This document shows positions 1 to 6,122 of a stretch of DNA of 7,331 bases, piece by piece. Numbering within the stretch: the stretch's first letter is position 1; every line of letters starts with the position of its first letter. The stretch comes from Candidatus Fibrimonadales bacterium. Lineage in GTDB: Bacteria > Fibrobacterota > Fibrobacteria > Fibrobacterales > Fibrobacteraceae. The notes below the pieces were generated by a model. It was not told where the DNA came from. It saw only the letters and a program-made list of their open reading frames with translations, and made no database searches. A program made the position numbers and the translations under genes. The stretch covers positions 1 to 7,331 of the forward strand of contig WQSA01000117.1 in the NCBI GenBank assembly GCA_009788135.1, given 5' to 3'.

Positions 1-660
1 ACCATACAGTTTGCTGAAAGTGCGAGTGCATAAAAGATTTTGGAACTGCTTTATCCATTTATTCAAAGGCGGTTCGCTTTCACCTGTGAATTCCCAGTAA
101 GCCATATCCAGGACAATTAGAATGTCGCTGGGGATTTTTTTCAAAAAAGCAAAAATCTTTTTGCTTGAATAATAAGTTCCGGTTGGATTGTTCGGATTGC
201 AGATAAAAATAATCTTCGCCGATTTTGAAATTTCAAGAGGATAACAAAAATTTTTGAGAGGCAGCGCTTTGTATTTTGCGCCGGCAAGTCTGGTCACAGT
301 TGAATAAACCGAAAATGTTGAATCTGCACCCAGAGCTAAGTCCCCTTTGCTCAAATAAGCTCTGGCCGCCAAATCCAGAATCTCGTCCGAGCCATTGCCT
401 ATAATTAAATTTTCCTCTTTTATTTTCCACTTTGCCGCAAGTTTTTTCGCAAGCTCAGGCGCGGTTCCTCTCGGATATAAGTGCAATTTTTCATTGCATT
501 TTTTGTATGCAGCCATTGCCATAGGGCTTGCACCAAGAGGATTTTCGTTGGAAGCGAGTTTAATGATGCGCTTGAGGTTATATTTTTCCTTGATTTCATC
601 AATGGATTTGCCAGGAACATAATCCTGAATGCAGTCCAATTCTTTGCGAGGCGTTAACAT
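1..660 (-). CDS. hisC: Histidinol-phosphate aminotransferase (HisC), C-terminus beyond the left edge
   Basis: PLP-dependent class I/II aminotransferase that converts imidazole-acetol phosphate and glutamate to histidinol phosphate in cytoplasmic histidine synthesis. The 220 visible residues follow the family layout: an N-terminal stretch with YVPGKS (14-19), KLASNENPLG (34-43), the cofactor-phosphate loop GNGSDE (88-93), CNPNNPTGT (154-162), the Asp-x-Ala-Tyr motif written as LDMAY (184-188), where D185 would contact the pyridine nitrogen, and RTFSKLYG at the edge, with K217 as the predicted Schiff-base lysine. HisC proteins are usually about 350-360 residues, so roughly the last 130-140 are missing. 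ATG at 660-658 fits the family N-terminus. It lies one base after the prepilin peptidase stop and has no clear Shine-Dalgarno, so translational coupling is likely. The motif normally reads DEAY; here Glu is Met, while Asp and Tyr are kept. A paralogous aminotransferase of the same fold (for example aromatic) cannot be excluded from half a protein. Confidence 0.9.
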   Translation of the reverse strand, partial: MLTPRKELDCIQDYVPGKSIDEIKEKYNLKRIIKLASNENPLGASPMAMAAYKKCNEKLHLYPRGTAPELAKKLAAKWKIKEENLIIGNGSDEILDLAARAYLSKGDLALGADSTFSVYSTVTRLAGAKYKALPLKNFCYPLEISKSAKIIFICNPNNPTGTYYSSKKIFAFLKKIPSDILIVLDMAYWEFTGESEPPLNKWIKQFQNLLCTRTFSKLYG

Positions 661-661
661 T

Positions 662-1438
662 TCAGAGAAGATAGAAATATAATAGGTCTAGAATGTCATT
701 TCCAAGCAGATAAGAAATAGGCGCAGCGAGCCCTAAAAATGGGCCAAAGGGCAAAGGCGATTTCATGTCTTTTTTGGTCAAAAGTCTGTATGGAACAGTT
801 ACTGCAAGAGCGAGCAAAGCTCCTATTATAAGAGATATGCCAGCAAGCTCCGCTCCCATAATCGCGCCAAAACCGGCAAGGAGTTTTACATCGCCAAAAC
901 CCATAGCTTCCTTCTTCAAAATTTTTGAGCAGATAAAAGAAAACAAAAACAACCCGCCGCCGCACACCGCAATGCCTATCAAAGAATTTAGCCAACCTAT
1001 GGACCAAAAAGACACGGTAAAGCCAAACGCTATTCCTCCGATTGTGATTGTGTCTGGCAAAAGCAGATACTTAAAATCTATGGCGAAAATTGGAATCAGA
1101 GTGACTATCAGCCAAAATAAAATTATGCATTTTATAAAATCTCCATCTGCCAAAACTGCGGAAAGAAATCCAAGCATCATCCCCAAAAATTCAACTATGG
1201 GATATTTTATGGAAATAGACTCTTTGCAGTTTGCGCAGCGCCCTCCTAAAATCAGCCATCCCAGAATTGGAACATTATGCCAAATCGCAATTTTGTGCTT
1301 GCAGTTTGGACAATGCGAACCTGGCTTTACAAGAGACAACTCGCGCGGCATTCTATATATGAGCACATTGAAGAAACTGCCGAAGCACGCTCCCAAAACA
1401 GCGAACAATGCCCACAGAAAAATCGCAGGAATATCCAC
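662..1438 (-). CDS. pilD: Prepilin peptidase / N-methyltransferase (type IV pilin or type II secretion pseudopilin processing)
   Basis: Bifunctional inner-membrane aspartyl protease (A24 family) that cleaves the leader of type IV pilins or type II secretion pseudopilins and N-methylates the new N-terminal residue. The 258 residues contain the N-terminal methylation domain (about 10-95) with GSFFNVLIYRMPR (20-32) and two zinc-binding CxxC pairs, C43/C46 and C68/C71. The peptidase domain has the two catalytic aspartates: D121 in AIDFKYLLLPD and D183 in the GxGD motif (MGFGDVKLLAGFGA). About eight hydrophobic membrane segments alternate through the chain. The length matches full-size PilD/GspO. 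The start is GTG (1438-1436). A weak GAGGA lies 12 nt upstream inside the end of rsfS, and only two bases separate the two genes. No pilin or secretion genes are visible, so which system it serves is open; gspO would be an equally valid name. Confidence 0.94.
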   Translation of the reverse strand: MDIPAIFLWALFAVLGACFGSFFNVLIYRMPRELSLVKPGSHCPNCKHKIAIWHNVPILGWLILGGRCANCKESISIKYPIVEFLGMMLGFLSAVLADGDFIKCIILFWLIVTLIPIFAIDFKYLLLPDTITIGGIAFGFTVSFWSIGWLNSLIGIAVCGGGLFLFSFICSKILKKEAMGFGDVKLLAGFGAIMGAELAGISLIIGALLALAVTVPYRLLTKKDMKSPLPFGPFLGLAAPISYLLGNDILDLLYFYLL

Positions 1439-1440
1439 TG

Positions 1441-1839
1441 TTACACAAATTCCTCAGTTTTGGCTTTGCTTTCCTTTTTCTCGGCAAAATCTTCTTCTTC
1501 AAGCAGAATCTTTTTCGCCTTGCTCCACAATTCGTCCAATGCTATTTCTTCGCGGCGTGTTTGCTCAAACAAATGAACCATTATGTCGCCTGCGTCCAGG
1601 ACCGACCAGCGAGTTTGTTCCTTGTATTCTATGCTTGCAGGCTCGCCTCCGGCTTGCTTGTAGGCTTTTTGCAATTCGTTCAAAATAGCTTGCATTTGTG
1701 CACTGCTGTCGCAAGTGCCAACCAAATACCAGTCCACAATTCCAGAGATCTGCCGCAAATCCAAAAGCTCAACATTCTCTGCGCTAAGCTCGAACAAAAC
1801 CTGCGCTCCGAGCTTCACGCTTGCAGGAAATCTTTTCAT
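1441..1839 (-). CDS. rsfS: Ribosomal silencing factor RsfS (Iojap/YbeB family)
   Basis: RsfS binds ribosomal protein uL14 on the 50S subunit and blocks subunit joining when nutrients are scarce. The 132 residues carry the family pattern: an N-terminal helix, VELLDLRQIS (23-32), IVDWYLVGTCDSSAQ (34-48), the conserved block W78-x-V-L-D82-x-G-D85-I-M-V-H89-L-F91, then TRREEIALDELW (94-105). Residues after about 108 form a charged Lys/Glu tail ending in EEFV that the core family lacks. The ATG at 1839-1837 is well supported: AAGGAGA at 1849-1843, in the last codons of the upstream gene, puts the GGAG core 4 nt from the start, and ATGA overlaps the upstream stop. Pairing with a LytR_C-domain gene is a known arrangement near rsfS in several phyla, often with nadD, which is not seen here. 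Confidence 0.92.
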   Translation of the reverse strand: MKRFPASVKLGAQVLFELSAENVELLDLRQISGIVDWYLVGTCDSSAQMQAILNELQKAYKQAGGEPASIEYKEQTRWSVLDAGDIMVHLFEQTRREEIALDELWSKAKKILLEEEDFAEKKESKAKTEEFV

Positions 1840-2228
1840 AATTCTCCTTTTTTTATTTTTAACACCTTTCTATAGTCCCTGCCCAAAAAAACAGTCGCGC
1901 CTATATCTCCACTCAATGTATCCAGCAAAACTATAAAATTTTTTGTGTCCAAAGCGGCTCTCAACTGGTTTTGACCACCCCAGTGAGGGTTGCGAATTGC
2001 CACAATCGTTTCTTCGTAATTATGCCAGCGAGGGTCGTTTTCCTTTAAAACATCAAAGCCTTTTGCCCGCAAAGCTTCCCTCGCCTGCTCTGCCGCTCCG
2101 GAAACTCCGCAACTGTTGTAAACCATTATTTGACCAGGCACGCTTTCCACAAAAGCCTCAGTCTTTGCGTCAAGCTCCTCGTCGCAAGCGATTAAAAGCA
2201 AATAGATAGTCGCTAACAGAAATCTCAC
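1836..2228 (-). CDS. Small lipoprotein with a LytR_C domain
   Basis: A 130-residue protein with a short hydrophobic signal and lipobox LLIAC (11-15), giving a predicted lipidated Cys15 followed by DEEL. The rest (about 33-122) resembles the LytR_C domain, found at the C-terminus of LytR-CpsA-Psr proteins or alone: a β-strand IMVYNSCG (34-41), GAAEQAREALRAKGFDV (44-60) matching the domain's Gly-x-Ala helix followed by Gly-Phe-x-Val, and VFLGRDYRKVL (113-123) matching its closing strand. The domain has no settled biochemical role. The LCP catalytic domain is absent, so this is not a wall-polymer ligase. The start is GTG (2228-2226) with no Shine-Dalgarno; it gives a sensible signal peptide, but a TTG inside the signal is a weaker alternative. 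Its last codons carry the rsfS ribosome binding site and its TGA overlaps the rsfS ATG. Asp directly after the lipid Cys would mean inner-membrane retention under enterobacterial Lol rules. Confidence 0.78.
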   Translation of the reverse strand: MRFLLATIYLLLIACDEELDAKTEAFVESVPGQIMVYNSCGVSGAAEQAREALRAKGFDVLKENDPRWHNYEETIVAIRNPHWGGQNQLRAALDTKNFIVLLDTLSGDIGATVFLGRDYRKVLKIKKGEL

Positions 2229-2262
2229 TTGTAGAATTTAGTAAATTATCGGTCTAACGACC
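2229..2262. promoter_or_regulatory. 34-bp divergent gap with a 13-bp palindrome, probably both promoters
   Basis: This is the only gap between the two divergent gene strings, so promoter elements for both must lie here or inside the flanking genes. It holds a perfect odd-centred palindrome AATTTA-G-TAAATT (2235-2247). Each arm reads TAAATT on its own outward strand, a 4/6 match to TATAAT. A second inverted pair, GGTC-TAAC-GACC (2251-2262), ends at the base before the plus-strand ATG. No good -35 box and no Shine-Dalgarno are visible on either strand, so leaders would be very short. Promoter assignment is an inference. Confidence 0.4.
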
Positions 2263-3609
2263 ATGAAAATCAAAATCCCATTTCTATTTTTATTGCTCCT
2301 CTCATGCCAGGGGCCGTGGAGCTATTGGCCGGAAAATCCGGAAAATTATCGGGGAATATGGATTTATGCGTATATAATATCCGGACGTTCTGTGCAAAAC
2401 GTGTGCTTAGATAAACTGCATGCGCTTGGAGAGACTCGCATGCAAGGGTTTGAGTTTTACGAATCTGCGGAGATTAAGGTATCCGGTTCTTTTAATGGGA
2501 AGGACACTTCGTTTTTTTTAATGCCAAATTCTGCCGGCTATGCAGAGAATCCCAACTGTTTTACAGGGCCAGGCGATTTGCTTGCTGATGCGGGCAAAAA
2601 TTTCGAGCTGGAAGCGTCAATAACCTGGGATAGCGCTGGGATAATGAGCGTTAGCACTTTTAACTCAAAAACCTATATTCCGCAAAAGTTCAATATTTTA
2701 AGAGCTTACGATTTGGAAAAACAACCATTTGGTCCAAGAGATACGATTTTTTATTTGCCGCCGCCTATGGATTTGCAAGCCAATTATTTTGTTCCAGAAT
2801 ATAGCGATGATGTTGGCGGAGTTGTAGTTTCAATAGTTTATGGCAATGATATTTATTGGGGCGAGAATTCCATTGACAGGATTCTTGAGCAATTCAGAAA
2901 GCGCGATACGGCTGACCATGCTTTTTTTGGAGACAGGCAAATATTGTATGGCGGAATAAGAAATCAGCAGACAGGAAACATGAACAAGGTTATAGATAGC
3001 ATTCCAGTTATGGGAATAAATATGCCGGCAATCGGAAAGGCAAGCGTGCTCTTTTATGCTGCCACTCCAGAATATTTTAAATTTGAAGAGACTTTTTTAG
3101 AAGGAGGCGATAGCCGCATATCGCCAGTTTACAACATTCAGGGAGGAGCTGGAATTTTCGCTGGAATGCTGGTCGATACTTTTCAGGTAAATTTCAAAAC
3201 TCCGGACTCCGTTGCGACATTTCCATATTTTGAGTCTCAGGTAAAATATTGTTTACAAGCAAAAAGCAATCCCGGAGACGCATATGAAATCAGATTATAT
3301 CACAGAGAATGTGTGAAAATTTGGGACAGGATAATTTGGCTTGATATTCTTTGCGGCTCAGAAGAGAAATGTAATGTTCCTATTCCCGATCAGTGGTCTT
3401 TGATTCCTCCAGACGCATTAAAGAATGTTCTCAAAACGCATGAAATAATCACCTGGTGCGAGCATAGGGATTTTCCAATAAATCAGTACCCTCTTTGCGG
3501 GTCCATGTTAGTTCGTTATTCAAAAACCGGTAAAATATCCCCAATTTTGGACCGCGAGGTAAAGAAATGGTGTGAAAAGCATCCGGACGATGAGGAGTGT
3601 TTAGTATGA
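2263..3609 (+). CDS. Lipoprotein, DUF4249-like, with a cysteine-rich C-terminal extension
   Basis: A 448-residue predicted lipoprotein: signal MKIKIPFLFLLLLSC, with lipobox LLLSC and lipidated Cys15. Residues about 30-305 resemble DUF4249, a mainly β envelope domain known best from Bacteroidota. The cues are an early strand region IWIYAYIIS (32-40), an EIKVSG strand (70-75), FELEASITWD (114-123) followed by KTYIP (136-140), and the terminal NIQGGAGIFAGMLVDTF (291-307), matching the family's Gly-Gly-x-Gly-x-Phe ending. In Bacteroidota such genes often sit beside TonB-dependent receptors; none is visible here. Residues about 315-448 are an extra tail with eight cysteines (330, 350, 364, 370, 399, 412, 437, 446), which suggests disulfides in the periplasm or at the surface. 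ATG 2263 gives a correct signal peptide but has no Shine-Dalgarno. The gene heads the plus-strand string and its stop overlaps the next start by ATGA. Lipoprotein status is firm, the DUF4249 match is moderate, and the function is unknown. Confidence 0.72.
   Translation: MKIKIPFLFLLLLSCQGPWSYWPENPENYRGIWIYAYIISGRSVQNVCLDKLHALGETRMQGFEFYESAEIKVSGSFNGKDTSFFLMPNSAGYAENPNCFTGPGDLLADAGKNFELEASITWDSAGIMSVSTFNSKTYIPQKFNILRAYDLEKQPFGPRDTIFYLPPPMDLQANYFVPEYSDDVGGVVVSIVYGNDIYWGENSIDRILEQFRKRDTADHAFFGDRQILYGGIRNQQTGNMNKVIDSIPVMGINMPAIGKASVLFYAATPEYFKFEETFLEGGDSRISPVYNIQGGAGIFAGMLVDTFQVNFKTPDSVATFPYFESQVKYCLQAKSNPGDAYEIRLYHRECVKIWDRIIWLDILCGSEEKCNVPIPDQWSLIPPDALKNVLKTHEIITWCEHRDFPINQYPLCGSMLVRYSKTGKISPILDREVKKWCEKHPDDEECLV
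3592..3597 (+). promoter_or_regulatory. Ribosome binding site that decides the start at 3606
   Basis: GAGGAG lies 8 nt before ATG 3606, inside the last codons of the DUF4249-like gene. An in-frame GTG at 3597 overlaps this motif and would prefix only three residues (MFS) to an otherwise ordinary lipoprotein signal, so ATG 3606 is preferred. This start also makes the ATGA stop/start overlap seen at other junctions in the window. Confidence 0.75.
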
Positions 3610-5117
3610 AAAAGGTTTTTGCTTTGTCTGCAATTTTTTTGTTTTCCTGCACATCGGAAACAGAATCGCCTGAGAAAATTTTGGAGCAAGGGAAAAGTTC
3701 TTCCTCTGTTGCTGAGGAAATTAATATGAGCAGCAGCTCGTTTGAGCAGTCTGGCATATCCAGCAGTTCGAGCCCGCCAGAGCTATCAAGCAGTTCTGCT
3801 TCGCATATAATGGGCGGTTGCATGATTGGCAACGATTGCTATAGCGACAGCGAGATGGTAAACGATTGTTGGGGAACGCTTGTAGAGTCATGCTACAAAG
3901 GCCTCGGCCCAGACCCAAATGCTTATCCTGTTCCAGAGTTCACTTGCGAATGGGAACCCAATACCGTTATTTCCGGCGACAATGAAACCGAAGTAAAGGT
4001 AAATTTCACTGCTCCATCTGATGCGGTTTGCGATTCGCCAATTGCATGGACTCCTATTTGGGGCCCATTAAATCAGGAAAGGCAAGGCGAATATGTGTTT
4101 AGCGGAAAAATTACTCCAAAGTTTGGAGAGGTATTGGTTGCAGCATCCGGCGCTCGCGCTGCGATCGCTTGGCCGGCGATGCCATCTTCCGGCGAATTTG
4201 CAGAATTTACAAATTCCTATGCAACTATTGCTTGTTCCGGCAATGGCAAACCCAAAGGCCGCAGAGAAGTTCAATGCGCAGCATTGAAAATTACCAAAGC
4301 GCCAATGGCAGCATATACTGGCAAAATAGAGTTGAAAGGCTCTCACACCTATTCTTCCAGCAGTATTTATTACATAGGCGAAACTCCAGACTTTAATTCA
4401 ACCGTAAGCGCAACTTCCAATCAGAATTATTGCGGAGAAGTGATATATGAAAAAACTGGAATAAAGACTTTGGCAGATGTAGATGCTGGCGCTAACAAAG
4501 TCAAAGTTGTTGCTGTGTGCGAAAGGTCTGGCCAAAGATTGGACTCAGCCTTCGCTACAGTTGTCCCAAACCCGACTTTGAGCGCATGCACCTGGAAAGA
4601 TGACAAGACGATTTTGGCAAAAGGACAAGAAGCCACTCCATCAGCTTCTATTTCCAATGATTATGGTCGTTGCGGAAAAGTTTCATTCTCGAATGGTTTC
4701 CCAAAAATCTTGGCTGATAAAGATGTTGGTTCTATAAATGTGACGGCAAGCGCGGATTGCGGTGCTCCAGTAGGAACTATAACAAAATCTTGCCCTGTTT
4801 TAGAGGTTAAGAGTGCTATTTATGAACTGAAAAACACTGAAGGCAAAGTAACTCTTCCCAATGAAACTACGGTTATTGAAATGGATCTGCCTTCTAATTG
4901 GAAAACGGGCGGCACCGCTTCATTCTTCTGCCAAGTTACTAGAGATGGCGGCAATGGTTCTGTTAGAGGCACAATAGGCTCCGGATCATCTGCGGTTTCT
5001 ATAACGGGCAACGATTATGCCAGTGCGCAAATTCCAGTGGAATGGACAATAAACAAGTATTCATTGCAGGTTAGTATAACTTGCGGAAACATTTGCATTT
5101 GCGGAGTTGGTTGGTAA
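3606..5117 (+). CDS. Lipoprotein with poly-serine linker and tandem Ig-like repeats
   Basis: A 503-residue predicted surface lipoprotein of no recognised family. Signal MKKVFALSAIFLFSC has lipobox FLFSC (Cys15). Residues 16-67 form a low-complexity tether with four Ser runs (31-34, 42-45, 52-56, 61-64), the linker style of Fibrobacter secreted and surface proteins. A small Cys-rich patch follows (C72, C78, C88, C96). The remainder reads as four β-rich Ig-like units: about 112-227, 231-317, 322-402 and 404-503. Units 2 and 3 share a 30-residue core with Cys at both ends (276-305 and 356-385), 12/30 identical and exactly 80 residues apart. C114-x-W116 and C328-x-W330 open units 1 and 3. The protein ends abruptly in a CxxxCxC run plus GVGW, which may mean a short last unit or a recent truncation. 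Start ATG 3606 is chosen from the ribosome binding site. No catalytic motif is visible; adhesion, binding or a structural role is a guess only. Confidence 0.82.
   Translation: MKKVFALSAIFLFSCTSETESPEKILEQGKSSSSVAEEINMSSSSFEQSGISSSSSPPELSSSSASHIMGGCMIGNDCYSDSEMVNDCWGTLVESCYKGLGPDPNAYPVPEFTCEWEPNTVISGDNETEVKVNFTAPSDAVCDSPIAWTPIWGPLNQERQGEYVFSGKITPKFGEVLVAASGARAAIAWPAMPSSGEFAEFTNSYATIACSGNGKPKGRREVQCAALKITKAPMAAYTGKIELKGSHTYSSSSIYYIGETPDFNSTVSATSNQNYCGEVIYEKTGIKTLADVDAGANKVKVVAVCERSGQRLDSAFATVVPNPTLSACTWKDDKTILAKGQEATPSASISNDYGRCGKVSFSNGFPKILADKDVGSINVTASADCGAPVGTITKSCPVLEVKSAIYELKNTEGKVTLPNETTVIEMDLPSNWKTGGTASFFCQVTRDGGNGSVRGTIGSGSSAVSITGNDYASAQIPVEWTINKYSLQVSITCGNICICGVGW
3696..3797 (+). repeat. 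Serine-codon-rich linker repeats
   Basis: Four clusters of AGC/AGT/TCC/TCG/TCT codons encode the Ser runs at residues 31-64 of the lipoprotein. AGCAG-containing blocks recur with short non-serine spacers. Synonymous codons are mixed, so this is a protein-level linker rather than a pure microsatellite, although such tracts can change length by slippage. Confidence 0.7.
4431..4520 (+). repeat. Ig-like repeat core, copy 1
   Basis: Encodes residues 276-305 of the 3606-5117 protein, running from CGEV through LADVD to the closing Cys. Compared with copy 2, 12 of 30 residues are identical with no gap: C, G, V, K, L, A, D, D, G, V, A, C. This is a diverged protein repeat and is not obvious at the DNA level. 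Confidence 0.7.
4671..4760 (+). repeat. Ig-like repeat core, copy 2
   Basis: Encodes residues 356-385, running from CGKV through LADKD to the closing Cys. It lies exactly 240 nt after copy 1 and has the same 28-residue spacing between its two cysteines, which argues for an internal disulfide in each unit and a domain period of about 80 residues. Confidence 0.7.
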
Positions 5118-5135
5118 AATTTCTATATTTCTGCA
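5118..5135 (+). promoter_or_regulatory. Possible promoter -10 region directly before rmlB, perhaps leaderless
   Basis: The 18-bp gap before rmlB contains TTCTATATTT. The TATATT at 5124-5129 is a 5/6 match to TATAAT, and a start 7 nt downstream of the box would fall on the A of ATG 5136. No Shine-Dalgarno is present. The -35 is poor (TTGCGG at 5099-5104 with a 19-bp spacer is the best seen). Read-through from the upstream lipoprotein genes is the alternative. Confidence 0.35.
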
Positions 5136-6122
5136 ATGAATATATTAGTCACTGGTTGTTGTGGATTTATAGGCACAAATTTTGTGCGGCTTATTTTAAA
5201 AGAAAGGCCTGATTGGAATATTATCAATTTAGATGCCTTGACTTATGCGGGCAATCTTGAAAATTTGAAAGACATAGAACGCCATCCGCATTATGAATTT
5301 TTTAAAGGCAACATAACAAATGAAATGGATATTTGCGATGCCGGAAATACGCTCACCGGCAAACTCGATGCCATTGTGCATTTTGCGGCAGAATCGCATG
5401 TTGACAATTCTATAAATAATCCTGGCATATTCGTTCGCACTAATGTGGAAGGAACTTTGAAATTGCTCAAATATGCAAAGGAAAAAGATGTTAGATTTTT
5501 GCAGGTTAGCACAGACGAAGTTTACGGAACGCTCGGAGCAACAGGTCTCTTTACCGAAGATACCCCTCTCGCTCCGAACAGCCCATACAGCGCTTCAAAA
5601 GCAGGAGCGGATTTTCTGGTGCGTGCTTGGCATGAGACTTACAATCTGGATACCGTGATTACGCGTTGTTCAAACAATTACGGCCCATACCAGTTCCCGG
5701 AAAAGCTTATTCCGCTAGCTGTCACAAATCTTATGCAGGGCAAGAAAATTCCCGTGTATGGAAAGGGGCTCAACATCCGCGATTGGCTTCACGTGGAAGA
5801 TCATTGCAGCGGAATTATGCTCGCTTTGGAAAAGGGCGTTGCCGGCAGAGTGTATAACATCGGCGGAAACAACGAGTGGAAAAACATTGACATAGCAAAA
5901 GAACTAGTTAAAATAATGGGCGTGGGCGAAGATCAAATTGAATTTGTGACAGACCGTCTTGGGCACGATTTGCGCTATGCGATAGATGCTACTCGCATTC
6001 GCAAAGAATTGGGCTGGGAACCGAAGTTCACTTTTGCAACAGGGCTTCCGGAAACCGTGAAATGGTATAAAGAACACGAGAATTGGTGGAAACCTATGAA
6101 AGAAAAATTGCAGGCAAAATGA
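5136..6122 (+). CDS. rfbB: dTDP-glucose 4,6-dehydratase (RmlB/RfbB)
   Basis: Extended short-chain dehydrogenase that uses bound NAD+ to convert dTDP-D-glucose to dTDP-4-keto-6-deoxy-glucose, the entry to dTDP-L-rhamnose and other 6-deoxysugars, in the cytoplasm. The 328 residues are full-length or slightly shorter than usual (about 330-360). Visible motifs are the nucleotide-binding G7-x-x-G10-x-x-G13, D33 in NLDALTYAGN, FAAESHVD (83-90), the catalytic T126-D127-E128 triad specific to this dehydratase, Y151-x-x-x-K155, the RmlB signature RCSNNYGPYQFPEKLIP (177-193), NIRDWLHVEDH (213-223), and VTDRLGHDLRYAID (271-284) near the sugar-nucleotide site. The companion genes rmlA, rmlC and rmlD are not in the window, so the final sugar cannot be named. 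ATG 5136 is fixed by the Rossmann strand MNILVTG. Its TGA overlaps the start of the following lipoprotein gene (ATGA at 6119-6122), which is an unusual partner for this enzyme. Confidence 0.95.
   Translation: MNILVTGCCGFIGTNFVRLILKERPDWNIINLDALTYAGNLENLKDIERHPHYEFFKGNITNEMDICDAGNTLTGKLDAIVHFAAESHVDNSINNPGIFVRTNVEGTLKLLKYAKEKDVRFLQVSTDEVYGTLGATGLFTEDTPLAPNSPYSASKAGADFLVRAWHETYNLDTVITRCSNNYGPYQFPEKLIPLAVTNLMQGKKIPVYGKGLNIRDWLHVEDHCSGIMLALEKGVAGRVYNIGGNNEWKNIDIAKELVKIMGVGEDQIEFVTDRLGHDLRYAIDATRIRKELGWEPKFTFATGLPETVKWYKEHENWWKPMKEKLQAK

Noticed and set aside
765..1688. Open frame of 307 codons on the plus strand
   Set aside because: It runs antisense through the prepilin peptidase and rsfS, both supported by strong family motifs on the minus strand. 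It has no ribosome binding site, and its composition is that of a shadow frame.
1843..1860. A/T-rich tract resembling a terminator T-run on the plus strand
   Set aside because: No hairpin precedes it. On the minus strand it encodes the lysine-rich end of the LytR_C protein plus the rsfS ribosome binding site.
1408..1936. Plus-strand open frames of 155 and 73 codons
   Set aside because: They lie opposite rsfS and the LytR_C gene and show no family features; the minus-strand genes explain the region.
1943..2209. Plus-strand open frame of 88 codons opposite the LytR_C lipoprotein
   Set aside because: Its residues are low in hydrophobic core and it has no start signal. The minus-strand reading gives a signal peptide, lipobox and domain.
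3696..3797. Short repeated blocks considered as a CRISPR or satellite array
   Set aside because: The blocks are in-frame serine codons of varying spelling with irregular spacers, so they encode a protein linker.
3449..3918. Minus-strand open frames across the DUF4249-like and poly-Ser lipoprotein junction
   Set aside because: They are antisense to two supported lipoprotein genes. The serine-codon runs read as Leu-rich stretches on the other strand and keep frames open by composition.
6083..6118. Upstream extension of the propeller-like lipoprotein start
   Set aside because: It would place twelve charged residues before a clear lipoprotein signal peptide and overlap rmlB by 40 bases; ATG 6119 or 6122 fits better.
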